64,000 nucleotides of DNA from Crocodylus rhombifer (lineage: Eukaryota > Chordata > Crocodylia > Crocodylidae), in assembly GCA_038503035.1 (NCBI GenBank), contig JAVSML010024265.1, forward strand, positions 84,225 to 148,224. Direction: 5' to 3'. The notes beneath the pieces were generated by a model. The model was given only the letters and a program-made list of their open reading frames with translations. It did not search any database and was not told the DNA's origin. The translations under genes were made by a program, and so were the position numbers. Each line of letters starts with the position of its first letter. Positions within the stretch are counted from its first letter, which is position 1. Below, piece after piece: positions 46,218-58,000 of the stretch.

Positions 46218-47665
46218 GTGGGCAAGGCAAGAGCCCCCAAGGGGACACTTGCCTGCCTGTACACTAATGCCAGGAGCCTGGGCAACAAGCAGGAGGAGCT
46301 CATCCTCCTGCTCAGTGCAAAGAATTATGATGTCATTGGGATAACGGAGACCTGGTGGGACTCCATCCATGACTGGACCACGGGTATAGAGGGCTATACC
46401 CTGTACAGGAGGGATCGTGTTGACAAAAGGGGCGGGGGTGTAGATCTCTATGTCAAGGAAAGCTACATGTCCCTGCAAGCTGATGTTGCGACCGGCATGG
46501 ACAGCTAGCGACCCTCTGGGTAAAAATTCGTGGGGAATACGGCACAGGGGACACAACGGTGGGAGTCTACTACAGACCTCCCACTCAAAGTCCTGAGTTT
46601 GACCAGGAGTTCGCCCAGGAACTGACTGAGGCCGCTTGCTCAAGGACCTTGGTTGTCATGGGTGACTTCAATTACCCGGACATCTCCTGGGAAGATCACT
46701 CAGCAAAATCTGAGCGGTCGCAAAGCTTTCTCTCGTGCGTGGATGACCTCTACCTGACTCAAGAAGTCTATGGGCCAACGAGAGGCAAAGCGCTGCTCAA
46801 CCTGGTACTGGCTACGGGGGACGACCTAATCAGTGACCTAGTGATTGATGGGAAGCTGGGTGACAGCGACCACGAGCTGATCACCTTCACCATCCGCCGT
46901 AAAGCTGGCAAGTCAGTCAGCAACACAGAAGTCCTTGACTTCAGAAAAGCTGACTTTGACAAGCTCAAGAGGCTTGTCGGTCAGGCCCTTAGGGACCATG
47001 ACCCCAGGGAGATGGGAGTTCAAGAAGAGTGGTTGCTTCTCAAGGAAGCGATCCTCAATGCACAAGCTAAATCTATTCCAACATGGAGGAAAGGCAGCAA
47101 GAAGGTACAGCAGCCCCCCTGGCTCTCCAGGGACCTAGCGGACCTCCTGCGGCTAAAAAGGAAAGCCTACAAAGGATGGAGGATGGGATTCACCTCCAAG
47201 GAGGATTATTCTGCACTGGTCCGGTCCTGCAGGGAGCAAACCAGGAAAGCCAAGGCTGCAACTGAACTCCAACTAGCTTCAAGCATCAAGGACAACAAAA
47301 AGTCCTTTTTCAGATATGTGGGGAGCCAGAGGAAAAGCAAGGGCAACGTTGGACCCCTGCTAAACCAGATGGGGCAACTGACAACTGATGCCCAGGAAAA
47401 AGCCAACCTATTAAATAGGTACTTTGTGTCAGTCTTTCATCAGTCCCATGGGATGCCCATGCCTGCTATGGGACAGGGAAATCTGGGTGAGGGGGATCCC
47501 CTACCCTCCATAAATGCTGACCTCATGAAGGAACACCTTGAGAAGCTGGATACCTTCAAGTCAGCCGGCCCTGACAATCTGCACCCCAGGGTACTCAAGG
47601 AGATGGCAAGCGTCATAGCCCAGCCCCGGCACGGATCTTTGAAAACTTCTGGCGCTCTGGTGTAG
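46218..47665 (+). pseudogene. CR1 ORF2 part 1: endonuclease and linker
   Basis: The N-terminal endonuclease frame (46218-46508) has TNARSLGN (Asn about residue 17) and GITETWWD (Glu about residue 44). A stop and frame change near 46506 separate it from 46559-47665. That frame holds YYRPP, GDFNYPD (residues 35-41) and SDHELITF (from residue 103), the remaining APE-type endonuclease motifs. The conserved Asp of LLDLVL is Asn (residue 81). A linker rich in basic residues (KAYKGW, REQTRKAK) leads to NVGPLLN and the RT start [17 protein letters not shown] 1-bp loss near 47627 then shifts the frame into a stop at 47663. Confidence 0.9.
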
Positions 47666-49014
47666 TGCCCGAAGGCTGGAAGAAGGCCAATATGGTGCCG
47701 ATCTTCAAGAAAGGGAGGAGAGTGGATCCGGCTAACTACAGGCCCATTAGCCTGACTTCTATCCTGGGGAAGATCTTAGAAAAGTTTATTAAGGAGGCCA
47801 TCCTTGATGGACTGGCCCAGGCTAACATCCTAAGGGATAGCCAGCACGGGTTTGTTGTGGGTAGGTCTTGTTTGACCAATCTCATTTCCTTCTACGACCA
47901 GGTGACCTATCACCTGGATGAGGGAGAAGAGATTGATGTCATATATCTTGACTTCAAAAAAGCTTTTGATCTGGTATCCCATGATCACCTCTTGGCCAAC
48001 CTGCCCAGTTGTGGCCTTGGCTCCACCACGATCCGCTGGCTGGGAAATTGGCTTCATGGTCGGACCCAGAGGGTTGTGATTGATGGCAGTCACTCATCGT
48101 GGTGCCCTGTGACCAGTGGGGTCCCTCAAGGCTCTGTCCTGGGACCCATACTGTTCAACATCTTCATTAATGATGTGGACATTGGAGTCAGGAGTGGACT
48201 GGCCAAGTTCGCCAATGACACCAAACTTTGGGGCAAAGCATCCACGCCAGAAGATAGGCGGGTGATCCAGGCTGACCTGGACAAGCTCAGCAAATGGGCA
48301 GACGAGAACCTCATGGTGTTTAACACCGAAAAATGCAAGGTTCTCCACCTTGGGAGGAAAAACCTGCAGCATCCTTATAGGCTCGGCAGTGCTACATTGG
48401 ATAGCACTACAGAAGAAAGAGAATTGGGGGTTAACATTGACCGCAAGATGAACATGAGCCTCCAATGCGATGCTGCGGCTAGTAAAACGACCAAAACACT
48501 GGCTTGTATCCATAGATGCTTCTCAAGCAAATCCCGGGACGTCATTCTCCCATTGTACTCGGCCTTGGTGAGGCCGCAGCTGGAGTACTGTGTCCAGTTT
48601 TGGGCTCCACAATTCAAAAACGATGTGGAGAAGCTTGAGAGAGACCAGAGGAGAGCCACATGCATGATCAGAGTTCAGGAAAACAGATCTTACGATGATA
48701 GGCTGAGAGCCATGGGACCCTTTAGCCTGGAAAAGTGTAGACTCAGGGGTGATCTGATGGCCACCTATAAGTTTATCAGGGGTGACCACCTGGATCTGGG
48801 GGAGCGTTTGTTCACCAGAGCGCCCCAAGGGATGACGAGGTCGAGCGGTCATAAACTCCTGCAAGACCATTTCAGGCTGGACATAAGGAAGAATTTCTTT
48901 ACTGTCCGAGCCCCCAAGGTCTGGAACAGTCTGCCAGCGGAGGTGGTTCAAGCACCTACATTGAACACCTTCAAGAGTAAATTGGATGCTTACCTTGCTG
49001 GGATCCTATAACCC
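47665..49014 (+). pseudogene. CR1 ORF2 part 2: reverse transcriptase
   Basis: An open frame of 448 codons covers RT fingers to C-terminus. It has VPIFKKG (11-17), ANYRPISLTS (23-32), HGFVVGRSCLTNL (61-73), YLDFKKAFD (94-102), GVPQGSVLGP (152-161) and, at the active site, FAND (182-185) where FADD is required. Later blocks [25 protein letters not shown] and VRAPKVWNSLP are the typical CR1 thumb/C-terminal region. The ATG at 47665 is not a real start; the upstream frame was joined to it before the 1-bp deletion. Loss of the first catalytic Asp predicts no polymerase activity despite the long frame. Confidence 0.92.
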
Positions 49015-49085
49015 CAGCTGACTTCCTGCCCTTTGGGCAGGGGGCTGGACTCGATGATCTCCCGAGGTCCCTTCCAGCCCTGATG

Positions 49086-49113
49086 TCTATGAAATCTATG
49101 AACTCTATGATTC
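49086..49113 (+). repeat. CR1 terminal octamer-type tail
   Basis: Three imperfect tandem units (tctatgaaa, tctatgaac, tctatgatt) form the 3' terminus, as in CR1 family LINEs, which lack a poly(A) tail. Confidence 0.85.
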
Positions 49114-49747
49114 CTGCAAAGTGGAGAGCACAGACTTAGACTTCAGGTTCTGAGTTTCAATTCCTGTGCTGTCAGAGTTTTCTCACCGCTTCAGCATGCC
49201 ATGTTCCCTGCTCTTGACCATGCCCGAGAAGATGTCAAGGGAGCTCAAGTCCAGCTTCAGGTGTAGCTCAGTTCCCACATTCTGTGATGATGTAAGGACC
49301 AGCAGAAATGGGCAGACTCTTTAGGGTCCATCATGAACAATGCATGCCCCTGGAGGCAGGGGGGTACGTGACTACCCACAGGAGGTTGTGGCAGTTGTAG
49401 TTGCAGCAGGGACATGGTGGTGGTGAGTGGGGAGTTCTCGCAGATGCCACTGTCAGTGTTGGCGGCGAGGGGGAGGGTGGTAAATAGCAACCACCCACAG
49501 GCGCCACCGGCAGCATCAGCTGTACTTCTTTCAGGGGGTGCATCGCCAATCTCAGGGGGTGCACATGCACCTGTGTATACCCCCTACACATTGCCAACAG
49601 GGGCCATCATCATCACCTGACCTCTTGCCCTTTGACCCTGGGGGCCTGCTTCTGGGCATCCAGTTTTCCCATGATCCTGGGGCCTCCCTGTACCTCCTTC
49701 TTTGGTGGTGTCCCTGCCAGCAACTCCTCCTGCTCCCCAGTGGTGCC

Positions 49748-50110
49748 CTAGGTGTGCAGGGTCTCGACAGCCCTGTCCATGGTGAAGAAGTGGGACAGAT
49801 CCTCATAGAAGGGCATGGTCTGCCTCATATCCCTGGACATTTTGTTGGCATCATCCACACGTATATAGTGGATATTTATCCATTTAGTCTTGGTGCAACA
49901 CTGCACCCAGTCCCTATTGTGGCCCCATGCCTGTATCTGCTGGGCAGTGTGCTTTAAGACATCCCTGTTTTGGTGCCCTTTTTGGAGCTGGTGCTGGATC
50001 TCCTTCTCACTTCAGATGGTGACAAGATCCCTCATCTTCCCATAATCCTGGTTGCATGACTGAGGTTGGGTAGTGGAGGAGGATGGGATGAGTTCATCCA
50101 GGGTTTGCTG
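49748..50110 (-). pseudogene. SANT/Myb-like (Harbinger accessory) domain relic
   Basis: On the minus strand 50011-49751 is an open run of 87 codons, in the same frame as sequence upstream of a TGA at 50012-50014. It contains EIQHQLQKGHQNRDVLKHTA, then IQAWGHNRDWVQC, TKTKWINIHY and MPFYEDLSHF. This matches the trihelix/SANT-like Myb DNA-binding domain (helix 1 Leu-rich; A-x-x-G-(H/Y)-x-R-x-x-x-Q-C in helix 2-3; W/L-x-x-x-Y; final FYxxL). In PIF/Harbinger transposons such a protein works with the transposase and is encoded next to it. One internal stop and no start make it a relic. It ends in a stop at 49748. Confidence 0.65.
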
Positions 50111-50134
50111 CCATGCCCATGGGGTCTTGGCACC

Positions 50135-50225
50135 CATGGGTGGGTGGGGGGGGTGGATGGAAGGATGGAATGAAGGCTGGAAGGGTGGATGGAAGGGTGG
50201 ATGGATAGAAGGAGTGGTGGATGTA
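50135..50225 (+). repeat. TGGA-type simple repeat
   Basis: Irregular (TGGA/AGGG)n tract on +, with ggtgggtggggggggtggat and repeated 'tggaagggtgga'. The minus-strand frame through it gives a His/Pro-rich low-complexity peptide (HPPF, HPSIHPP) just upstream of the SANT-like relic. Confidence 0.85.
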
Positions 50226-50739
50226 CATAGGTGTGGGTCCCAGCACATGACTCTCCATATCACTGCAGCTGGTTGTGACCCCTACCCCAGAGTGACCGGA
50301 GCTCCACTGGTCAAGCCAACCCCATAACCTTGAACTTTCCAGGGGCTTCCAGAAGATACCCTGTGATTCTGGCAATGCCCTATGCTCCAGCCTGGACATT
50401 TCCGGTGTCCTGTACTTGCAACATGGTGGCTATGCCCCACCTGCTGCTGAAGTTTTCAGAGGCATCCAACTGCTTACTTCAGCACTCTGCCCCACCCCCC
50501 AGTAGTCTGAGACGCTGTAGCTGCAGGTCAAAAAAACCTTTCAGCACCTAAGGTGCACATGGCCCAGGTATCTGCTAGCAGTAACCAAGCCACAGATGTC
50601 ACAGGGATGCCTCCATGCAGGCCCAGTCCCAATGTTCTTCCCCTGCCACCCCAACCCACCAGAGGTGAGCCAACTGTACTGGCTCCTGCCAGGGAAGGGG
50701 AGGAGAGTCAATGCTGGGCTCTGAATTCTGAGATATGGT

Positions 50740-51010
50740 GTGTGGGAGCCAAGGTTGGGATTCATGGGGCTGTGCCCAAGCACAGGAGCATGAGGATCTC
50801 TGGCTGGCTGTGTAGGTGCCAGGGTCAGAGTCTGTGGGGCTGTGTCCAAGTGAGAGGGCATGAGGATCCCTGACTGGGCATGCAAAAGCTAGGGTCAGAG
50901 TCTGTGGGGCTGTACCCATGCATGGGGGCATGGGGAGGGGTCCCTGGCTGAGTGTGCAGGAGCCAGAGATGGGGTCTATGGGGCTATGCTCAAGAATGGG
51001 GGACTCGGAT
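50740..51010. repeat. Minisatellite, about 70-bp unit, four copies
   Basis: The block 't(c/t)tatggggct(g/a)' recurs at about 50761, 50831, 50901 and 50975 (spacings 70, 70 and 74). Each is followed by a gggcatg/gggactc-like block and 'ctggctg'. The units are diverged, so the array is not recent. Confidence 0.85.
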
Positions 51011-51366
51011 GCCCAGGTCCTGGGACACATGCAAGGGACACAAATGCCTCCCTTCCTCCCCTGCCCGCTTGTAGCTGACAGATAGCTGGAGGCAGGAGGT
51101 GGGGCTGGGGAGAGGGGCTGTGTAGGCTGGGCTTTGGGAAGTCTTGGAGGCAGGGCTCACAGCACTCATCTGGAACACCTGAGAACAAGCCAAGTGCTAA
51201 TGCAACTCCCTACAAGGGAGGGTATTGGCAGTTGTGGACCAATGGGGGTGGGGTGGGAGGCAGAGGGGGGTGTGGCCCTGGCCAGGCCCTTCAGTGTTCT
51301 TATCATGAAATGTGACTTTAAGTATTGCTATAAGAAGGATGGGATGGGAGGGTACAAATGCAGCCA

Positions 51367-51442
51367 TTTTATCTCTGCCTCTGTCTATGTGCCATGTAAG
51401 GTAGTTAAACTACCTTTGTTGCAAACTGTCACTGATTATATC
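51367..51442 (+). repeat. Dispersed 76-bp repeat, copy 1
   Basis: From 'ttttatctctgcctctgtct' to 'ttatatca', with 72 of 76 positions identical to 54971-55046. Stops in all frames argue against an exon. Possibly part of an LTR or other repeat whose remainder is not shared. Confidence 0.85.
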
Positions 51443-51539
51443 ATCTGGGCACCAGAGACCCATGGTACATTACTGGGTACTGGGAGCCACAAAGGAGACC
51501 AGGGTGCTGCAGGACAGCAATCTAACTTGAATCAATAGA

Positions 51540-54500
51540 GAACCAGTACAGAGGTTTGATGCACTGTTCTAACCTAGATAATCTCATTTATGTGTACCAC
51601 AAACCAGGTCTCTCTTAGATTTCTTAAAATATGCCATTTTTAGACTAGTCCTTGTATGCTGAACTTTTGTACAGTTACAGGTTTAGATTGACTTCTGATC
51701 ACTTGGACGAGTGTAATGTCTGAACACAGCCAAAACGCTAACCAGCTTGTCTGAGATCGCTGGAACTCATCTACCTTTGTACAAAATCTTTCCGAGTACC
51801 CAGTACCATATAAAGTTTGGCAACTGCATATTAAAAGACTAGAGTTTAGAGACAGAAACCTGCTTAATGCCTTATAAATGACAACTAAGCTACTTGGCAC
51901 TAGTTAATTCCTACCTCTGACCACAATTGTATGCATAGATTGTGGTCCTCTTTACTTGCTATCATTAAATCAGTTTCCATGGAAATAATCTGGATTCAAT
52001 AAATTACAATTAATATATTGTAAAACTAGATAATATTTATATTGTAACTTTCTTACTCATGTTCTAAATTCTATAGTTCTTATCTACAGATTCACTCAGG
52101 TTTTGAGGTGGTGCTTGCTGCTGCTCTCTGTGCTATGGAAATGAGATGCAGAATCCTGAGTACCCTGGATAATCTTGGAGTATCTACAGAAATTACGTCA
52201 TCCATACAGATACATTGCAGTAGGTCCAATACTTAGGCATGCTTTTGATAACTGCCCGCCTACCCAACCCTGGCTAATCATGGAGATATTTACTGCAGTG
52301 AACAACACAGATATTGCTGACTGGATCTGTTTTACCTTATGCAGATATTCAGTATGGCTTTCTGGATTCACTGCCAGTTTCTGGAAGCATGATGCCACAA
52401 AAAGCAATGTGCACAATCAACTTCAATCAATGCGCATGATCTGAGAAACTACCATTTCCCTTCAGGACAGTATATTACTCTTACAGCCTTCTGAGTTAAT
52501 ATTTAAAGACCACAGCTGACACACTCAAACACACACAGAGCACTCTCATTTCCTTTAGTGAGGTCACTTAACTATGTTTTCTTGTTTATGTAACTTGTAA
52601 TTGATGTATTCACTAAGTTTACTCTGAAAATTGAGCCTTTAACCAATCCAAGGCAGTACTTTCTACAAGCTCCGAATTCCAGGTTGACAGCTCATCAAAA
52701 CATGCCCATGCCCAGTTTTCTGCTTGGATGTCATCATTCTGTGACCATGAAAGCATAAAACTGGATACTGTTCCAGCAGGTCAGTGTCACTACAACTTGC
52801 CTAAACAAAAATAAAATAGCTTTTCATGCTTATTGATCCTGATTTTTTTGCCATTTTTATGCTTCATTGACTATAAGCTCAGTAAGGATGTATTTTGTAA
52901 AAGGAGCTGAAGTTTTCCTTCTCAGTAGATTAGACATTTCACATTTTTAGCTGTTCCCATAAACATTTTCATTTTTCCCCAAATGCAGTCCTTTCCAGTG
53001 ACTTAAAAAAATGGTTGATCTTTAAGTAATACATATGATATTAGTTTTTCCGTTTTAAAATAATCACATTATTGCAGACATTTTAATAGCTGTAGAGGTT
53101 GCTATGTATTAACATGATTCATGGTCCTTGACAGCAGTGTCTCTGAAAATCCCACAGGAATGCAAAATACAAAACTCCACACACGTTCAAATTTTACTGC
53201 CTGCAGCTAAAAAAGGGGGGGGGGAACTTAAAACTGTTGAAACCCTTCAACTTTAAAAGCATTAATAGATGGTCCCAGGGGATTAAATCTAAATCTTAAT
53301 GTGTAAAAATCAAGTTAATAACCACAGAGATTAATATGGTTGCATTTGATTATTGTGATAATGCAAACAATTAGTACTGCTAAAGTGAGATATATTAGCC
53401 TCCTACTTGCCCCACACACATCTGCAGAGCATTGGAAACAAATTGGAAAAACATTTTACTCTGAAAGGGGTTTTTGCCTTTGTGTTACTTTCTCTGTAGC
53501 TGACTCATTTTTGTAATTACAATTTTCAATGTTTATTTATTAAGTTTTTCTTATATAAGATGCAATCAGCTGCCGTAATCAGGTATCATCAATTCAATAT
53601 TGTCAACAAATTATTTATACATTGCTCACCAATACTAGCAAATAGATAAATCTTCATGATAGATGATAGGATTTTTTTTTAAAGATAGGAAAACCATGCA
53701 AATGTATCAACCTGACAAAAATATGGGCTTTCTCATACTCCCGTTTAATTTAATGGGTTTAATTCAGACTTAATTGGGAACAGATATAGGCATCTAATCC
53801 CATCTATATTATAGGTAAAGGTGGAAGTGCCACCCATACTTAAAGCTTGACACTTCTCATTATCAAATTCTGTTTCTAGTTGCTTACGTATGTGCCAAAT
53901 TTTAAAAGCTGTGGCTCAGAATTCCCATACCAAGTATTTGCCTCAGCTTTTTGTTTTGGGGGGTTTATTTTATTTATTTTAGCAAAAATAATTCAGTAAT
54001 TTCCAAGAAAGAGAATAAGGGAAAATATTTTATTTTACCCATGTTAAAAATATTTTAGCAGCCATTTAATTGAGAAGTGCCCACACCTCCATGTGGAACA
54101 AGGGCATATAATTTGGAAGAGGAAGGGAGCCATCCCAGTCTCGCGATTATGATTTTCTGGTTATTATAAAAAAGCAAGTCAAATTTGGCCAAGTTATAAG
54201 CCTTTGAAAAAATCTCCATTAACTCCAGTTGATACTAGCTAAGAGTGTGGCAGGTAAATTCTCCAAAGGTTCTGTCTGTGCTGCGTGTGCTCTAGCCCCA
54301 GGGATGCGGTGTTAGACAGGACTTACAGTTGCTATTCCCAGGCTTTGATTTTCCTGTGGTCCCAGATACATAAACTGAGAAGACAGCAAGGTGCTGGCAG
54401 AAGGTTGGGACTGGATGTAGCTGCTGGGAATGAGGAATATGAGGAGACTGGGACTGGGAACACAGCAATATCTAGAGGCTGAGTTTATCATGTGGTTGGA

Positions 54501-54970
54501 CAATAAGACTTTGATTAGCATGAGGAATTCAGGGATTGGAGATTGGACTGGAAGGTGGGATGGGCAAAGGATTGGCATTTGGATGGTGAGGCCTAAGAAT
54601 GAGATTTGAATTGGCAAGGATAAGAGACTGGGACCAGCCCAAATGGGACTGGGATTCAGTGACAGGGGAAGGCTGGGACAAGGAACCAAGGAGGGCTATG
54701 TGTCCTTTCCTTCCTAGTTGGAGGCTTCTGACTGGTGCCCAAGCCACCCCCACTTTTCTGTGCTACTGCTTGTATCCTATTTTTTCCCTTAGGAGCCCTG
54801 TCTCATTCAATACAAAGAATTAACTTCTTTTGAAAATGAGTTGGGGGCATCTAGTAGACCCCTGTTGTATTTGTTTCAGGAATTGGGACAGAAAGTCAGT
54901 GAATGAGGCAGTAGACTGCTTGCTGGAAGATGAGACAGTTTTCAGGTGAGCCAGGTAAATGCTGCCCTGA
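51540..54970. other. AT-rich sequence without recognised gene
   Basis: Low-GC, repeat-poor DNA. Frames are short; the longest, 54312-54689 (-, 125 codons), lies in a purine-rich stretch at 54.4-54.7 kb and is low in complexity. No transposon ends were identified. Confidence 0.45.
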
Positions 54971-55046
54971 TTTTATCTCTGCCTCTGTCTCTGTGCCGTG
55001 TAAGGTAGTTAAACCACCTTTGTTGCAAACTGTCACTAATTATATC
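54971..55046 (+). repeat. Dispersed 76-bp repeat, copy 2
   Basis: Second copy of the repeat at 51367, in the same orientation and 3.6 kb away. The immediate flanks share only a short 'aaatgc' block on the left. Confidence 0.85.
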
Positions 55047-55059
55047 ACCTTCCTTTTGT

Positions 55060-58000
55060 GAGTGTCTGAGTTGAGCCTCCCGTATTCTGATTTACAGGAG
55101 TGTTGAGAACTCACAGTTGCAACAGAATTCAATGGGAACTGCACTTTGAACACAGAAGGTGCCATGTAATGCTAAATACTTTAAAACATCGGGTGGAAAG
55201 AGACCAAAATTAGAGCATATATTTTACCTTAGTTAATCTCTCTTTGCTGAAGTTCCTCTCTGTAAAATGGAAATAATGCTATCCTCTCTTTTCACATTGG
55301 TGGCATGAAAATATTCAAATATGGTCGTGAAGAGTGCCAGAGGAAAACAGAAGATAAAATTAAGAATGACGTCTTTAGAGCAGAGTTTGTACTGTGGGGC
55401 CACATGCTGAACAATAAGGATTATAATAATATTGAATAGTAGCTCATTTGGTAAAGGCAATTGTCTAATTAAAGACAATACATAAGGAGTCAGAACTAAG
55501 GTTGAACAGGCAACTTCAAATAGGGCATTTCTTAATTTTGGAGGGTCCACTTTGCACCTTTTAGAATATTGCTTATGTATAATAAGTTGACGTTAGTTGA
55601 TATAGTAAGCCAATGATGTTACTGAGGTTTAATATTTAGATAGATTATCATCATATTTTCTAACAGAAAGACAAGTAGGCTGGATTTATCCAAATCCCCC
55701 CCGAACATACCTTCGGAGTGTGGGGAGCCCCAAATTTCCAGACATCCTACAAAGGACTTGCTGTGTGATGCGAAATTCACGCAGGAATGCGGGTGGAGTT
55801 GGGAGAGCCAGGGAGGAAACGAGAGTGGGTCAGACACAGAACAGGGGACAATGTATTCCCCTACAAGCACCACAGAAGTTATTACAAATGTTGATTCAGC
55901 CTTTGGCTTTTCTATGAAACCTTCCCCTAGGGAACAATGGAGCTGACCTGCCTAGGAGCCAGGGGGAAAGGTCATGGCACTCCATGGATCTGCCAGGTTT
56001 GGGGGCAGATCCCACGGCCTTTAAAGCCATGAGTCAAACCCAGGTCTCCTGTCCCTTGCACTGCTGGCAGGGAAGCTCAGCAAGGGAATTCTCACATCAG
56101 TTTCCTCATAATGATTCACCTTTCACATTTTTCACATAGAGAGGGACAAATCAGTACAAAAATGAATCTCAGTGGGTTTGTGGTCTTGTGTTTTCCTGTG
56201 TCTATATGTATGCATTGCATGTACCTGTTGAATTGGTGGATTTGACAGTTGATACTTTGAGTGGAAGTGGTCGCCCATTTTAGATGTAGCTAGTAACATC
56301 TGAAAATTCAGTATCTGAGCAGAAGAATAGAGAAATCTTTCTTAATCTCAGTGAAACTAAGATTTTGAATTTGGAAAGCTTTTCTGAGGGACAGAGGTAG
56401 TGGGGTGGGAAAAAGAAATAAGGCATCTGCAGGCTCCCTTTACAAAGTGTTTAAGAGGGCCTTATTGTCTTGCAAAAGGAGAACTTCAGAGTTGAATCTA
56501 ATGACAGTAATTCAGAGGACCTAAAAGAAAAGAACAGGTGTAGAAATGAATCAAAAAAAAAAGGTTTTGCCAATATTTTCCTGAAAGAAAGTGGAGAGGT
56601 ATACTAAAGAAGGGCGTTGACAGAAAAAAAAATCTCTCGATAGAAGAGCTAGGCAGGCAGGCGTATAAACTTGTGAAGCTTTAGTGTTTCAGAAGACCTT
56701 TGGACACAGAAAATTGTGCACTAAAGATTTCTTTAACTATGCAACTTTTTGGTTGGTTTATTTTGTATGATATTTCAGTGGGGAAAAGAGAGAGAAAAGA
56801 TGGGTGACTGGCAAAAGGAAATGTTAGTGACTTACTGGGGTCCACCTTTCAGATAAATTCTGCACAATACCACAGTAAATATCACAATTTAGTTCTCAGG
56901 TGAGATCCTTGCTTCAGCACTTCTTGGACACCCCACTTTAGAAGAATGTTTGCATAGAATCAGGGTAGTCTTTAAGCAGCTGCAACCACATTGGAATATT
57001 TCTCACTAATTCTTAGCATCATAGAAAGGTATGTTTTGGAAGGAGGAAAATTACTGTCAGAAGCTCCAGCTCCTTGAGCCTGACAGTCTCTTGACAGTTT
57101 CTAATATCAGCAGAGTTAGTATGTTTAGTCTAGTTGTAAGCTTTGTGATGTGTTTTTGATTTCTTGCTTCAGAAATACATTTAGGCTAGAAGATAAGTGA
57201 GCCATACAATTCTTTTTCTTGCCATACAAATATCAGGAAATTGTTACCTGTGCATCCAATTTACATTTGCTTACATACAGTTGGAAAGTCTTCTTTATTG
57301 GCTACTCAGTCACTGCATGAACCTGGGTAACAACATAATTATTTTGGAGGGATGTGAGTTCAGTAGAATTTAGCCTTTGCCCAGGCTTTGGAAAAAGGTG
57401 TTCATTTTTCACAAGCTGCATTTTATTTTTCTTTCTCTTAGCTACTATAGTTTGCCTTTATTCTCTGGGGTTCATGTGATTGTTAAGTTGTCTTCTAAAA
57501 TCTTGTAAGATCTTGCCTGCATTTGAAAAGTACTTTTTAAAAAAGAATGCATAGAACTAGACATAAAAGTTAACCAAAGCACCTTTCACTTCAGGCTTAG
57601 CAAATTAGGTGTGATAATTTCATTTTCTTTTCGTCTTTCATTTTCATACATGAATAAAATTAATGGCAGTACACATCAGATTTAGAAAACTTGTTGCCCC
57701 ACCTACAGTCAGCAGTTGTGCAATTTGAGGCTTTTAACAGATGTCCCAATTTTCTCATGTTTTATGCTTTTGCAAAGTATTTTTGAGTTTTCAAAGTTTA
57801 TTTTCATGTCTCAGTTTGCTTTTTTTATTTTGATGAATAAAGAGGCAAAAATATTTCTGTGACAGATGTGAGGTTACTTCTCTGAATTTAGAGTTCTGAA
57901 AAGTAAGCCTCTGATCTTGCAACAGGCAGGTGAGTTTCTTTGCTTGCCTGGAAGTCCAGTGAAATCAATATGCTTCACAGGGGCAAAGATGACCACCTGC

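Larger units (their letters stand above)
45800..49113 (+). mobile_element. Near-complete CR1 LINE, the best-preserved copy
   Basis: In order it has: the end of an SGNH-esterase-like ORF1 (to 45975), a spacer with a 139-bp displaced duplication, endonuclease (from about 46218), linker, RT and C-terminal domain (to 49011), a 3' UTR with 'ggctggactcgatgatctcc', and a terminal tctatgaa/tctatgaac/tctatgatt octamer-type tail (49086-49113). At least two frameshifts interrupt ORF2. Its 5' boundary is uncertain; only the part from about 45815 is clearly CR1. CR1 elements move by target-primed reverse transcription; this copy cannot do so itself. Confidence 0.9.
49114..51290. other. GC-rich block right of the CR1
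   Basis: This continues the composition of the 40-45 kb block. It holds the SANT-like relic, a TGGA-type simple repeat and a 70-bp minisatellite. Other frames (49331-49597, 49538-49957, 50553-50873) look compositional. Confidence 0.45.

Noticed and set aside
49257..49957. Conserved coding exon from frames at 49257-49957
   Set aside because: These frames are in the wrong phase or strand relative to the SANT-like relic and have compositional character.
50740..51010. Regular repeats as a CRISPR-like array
   Set aside because: Units are diverged tandem copies without unique spacers, in a vertebrate-type genome.
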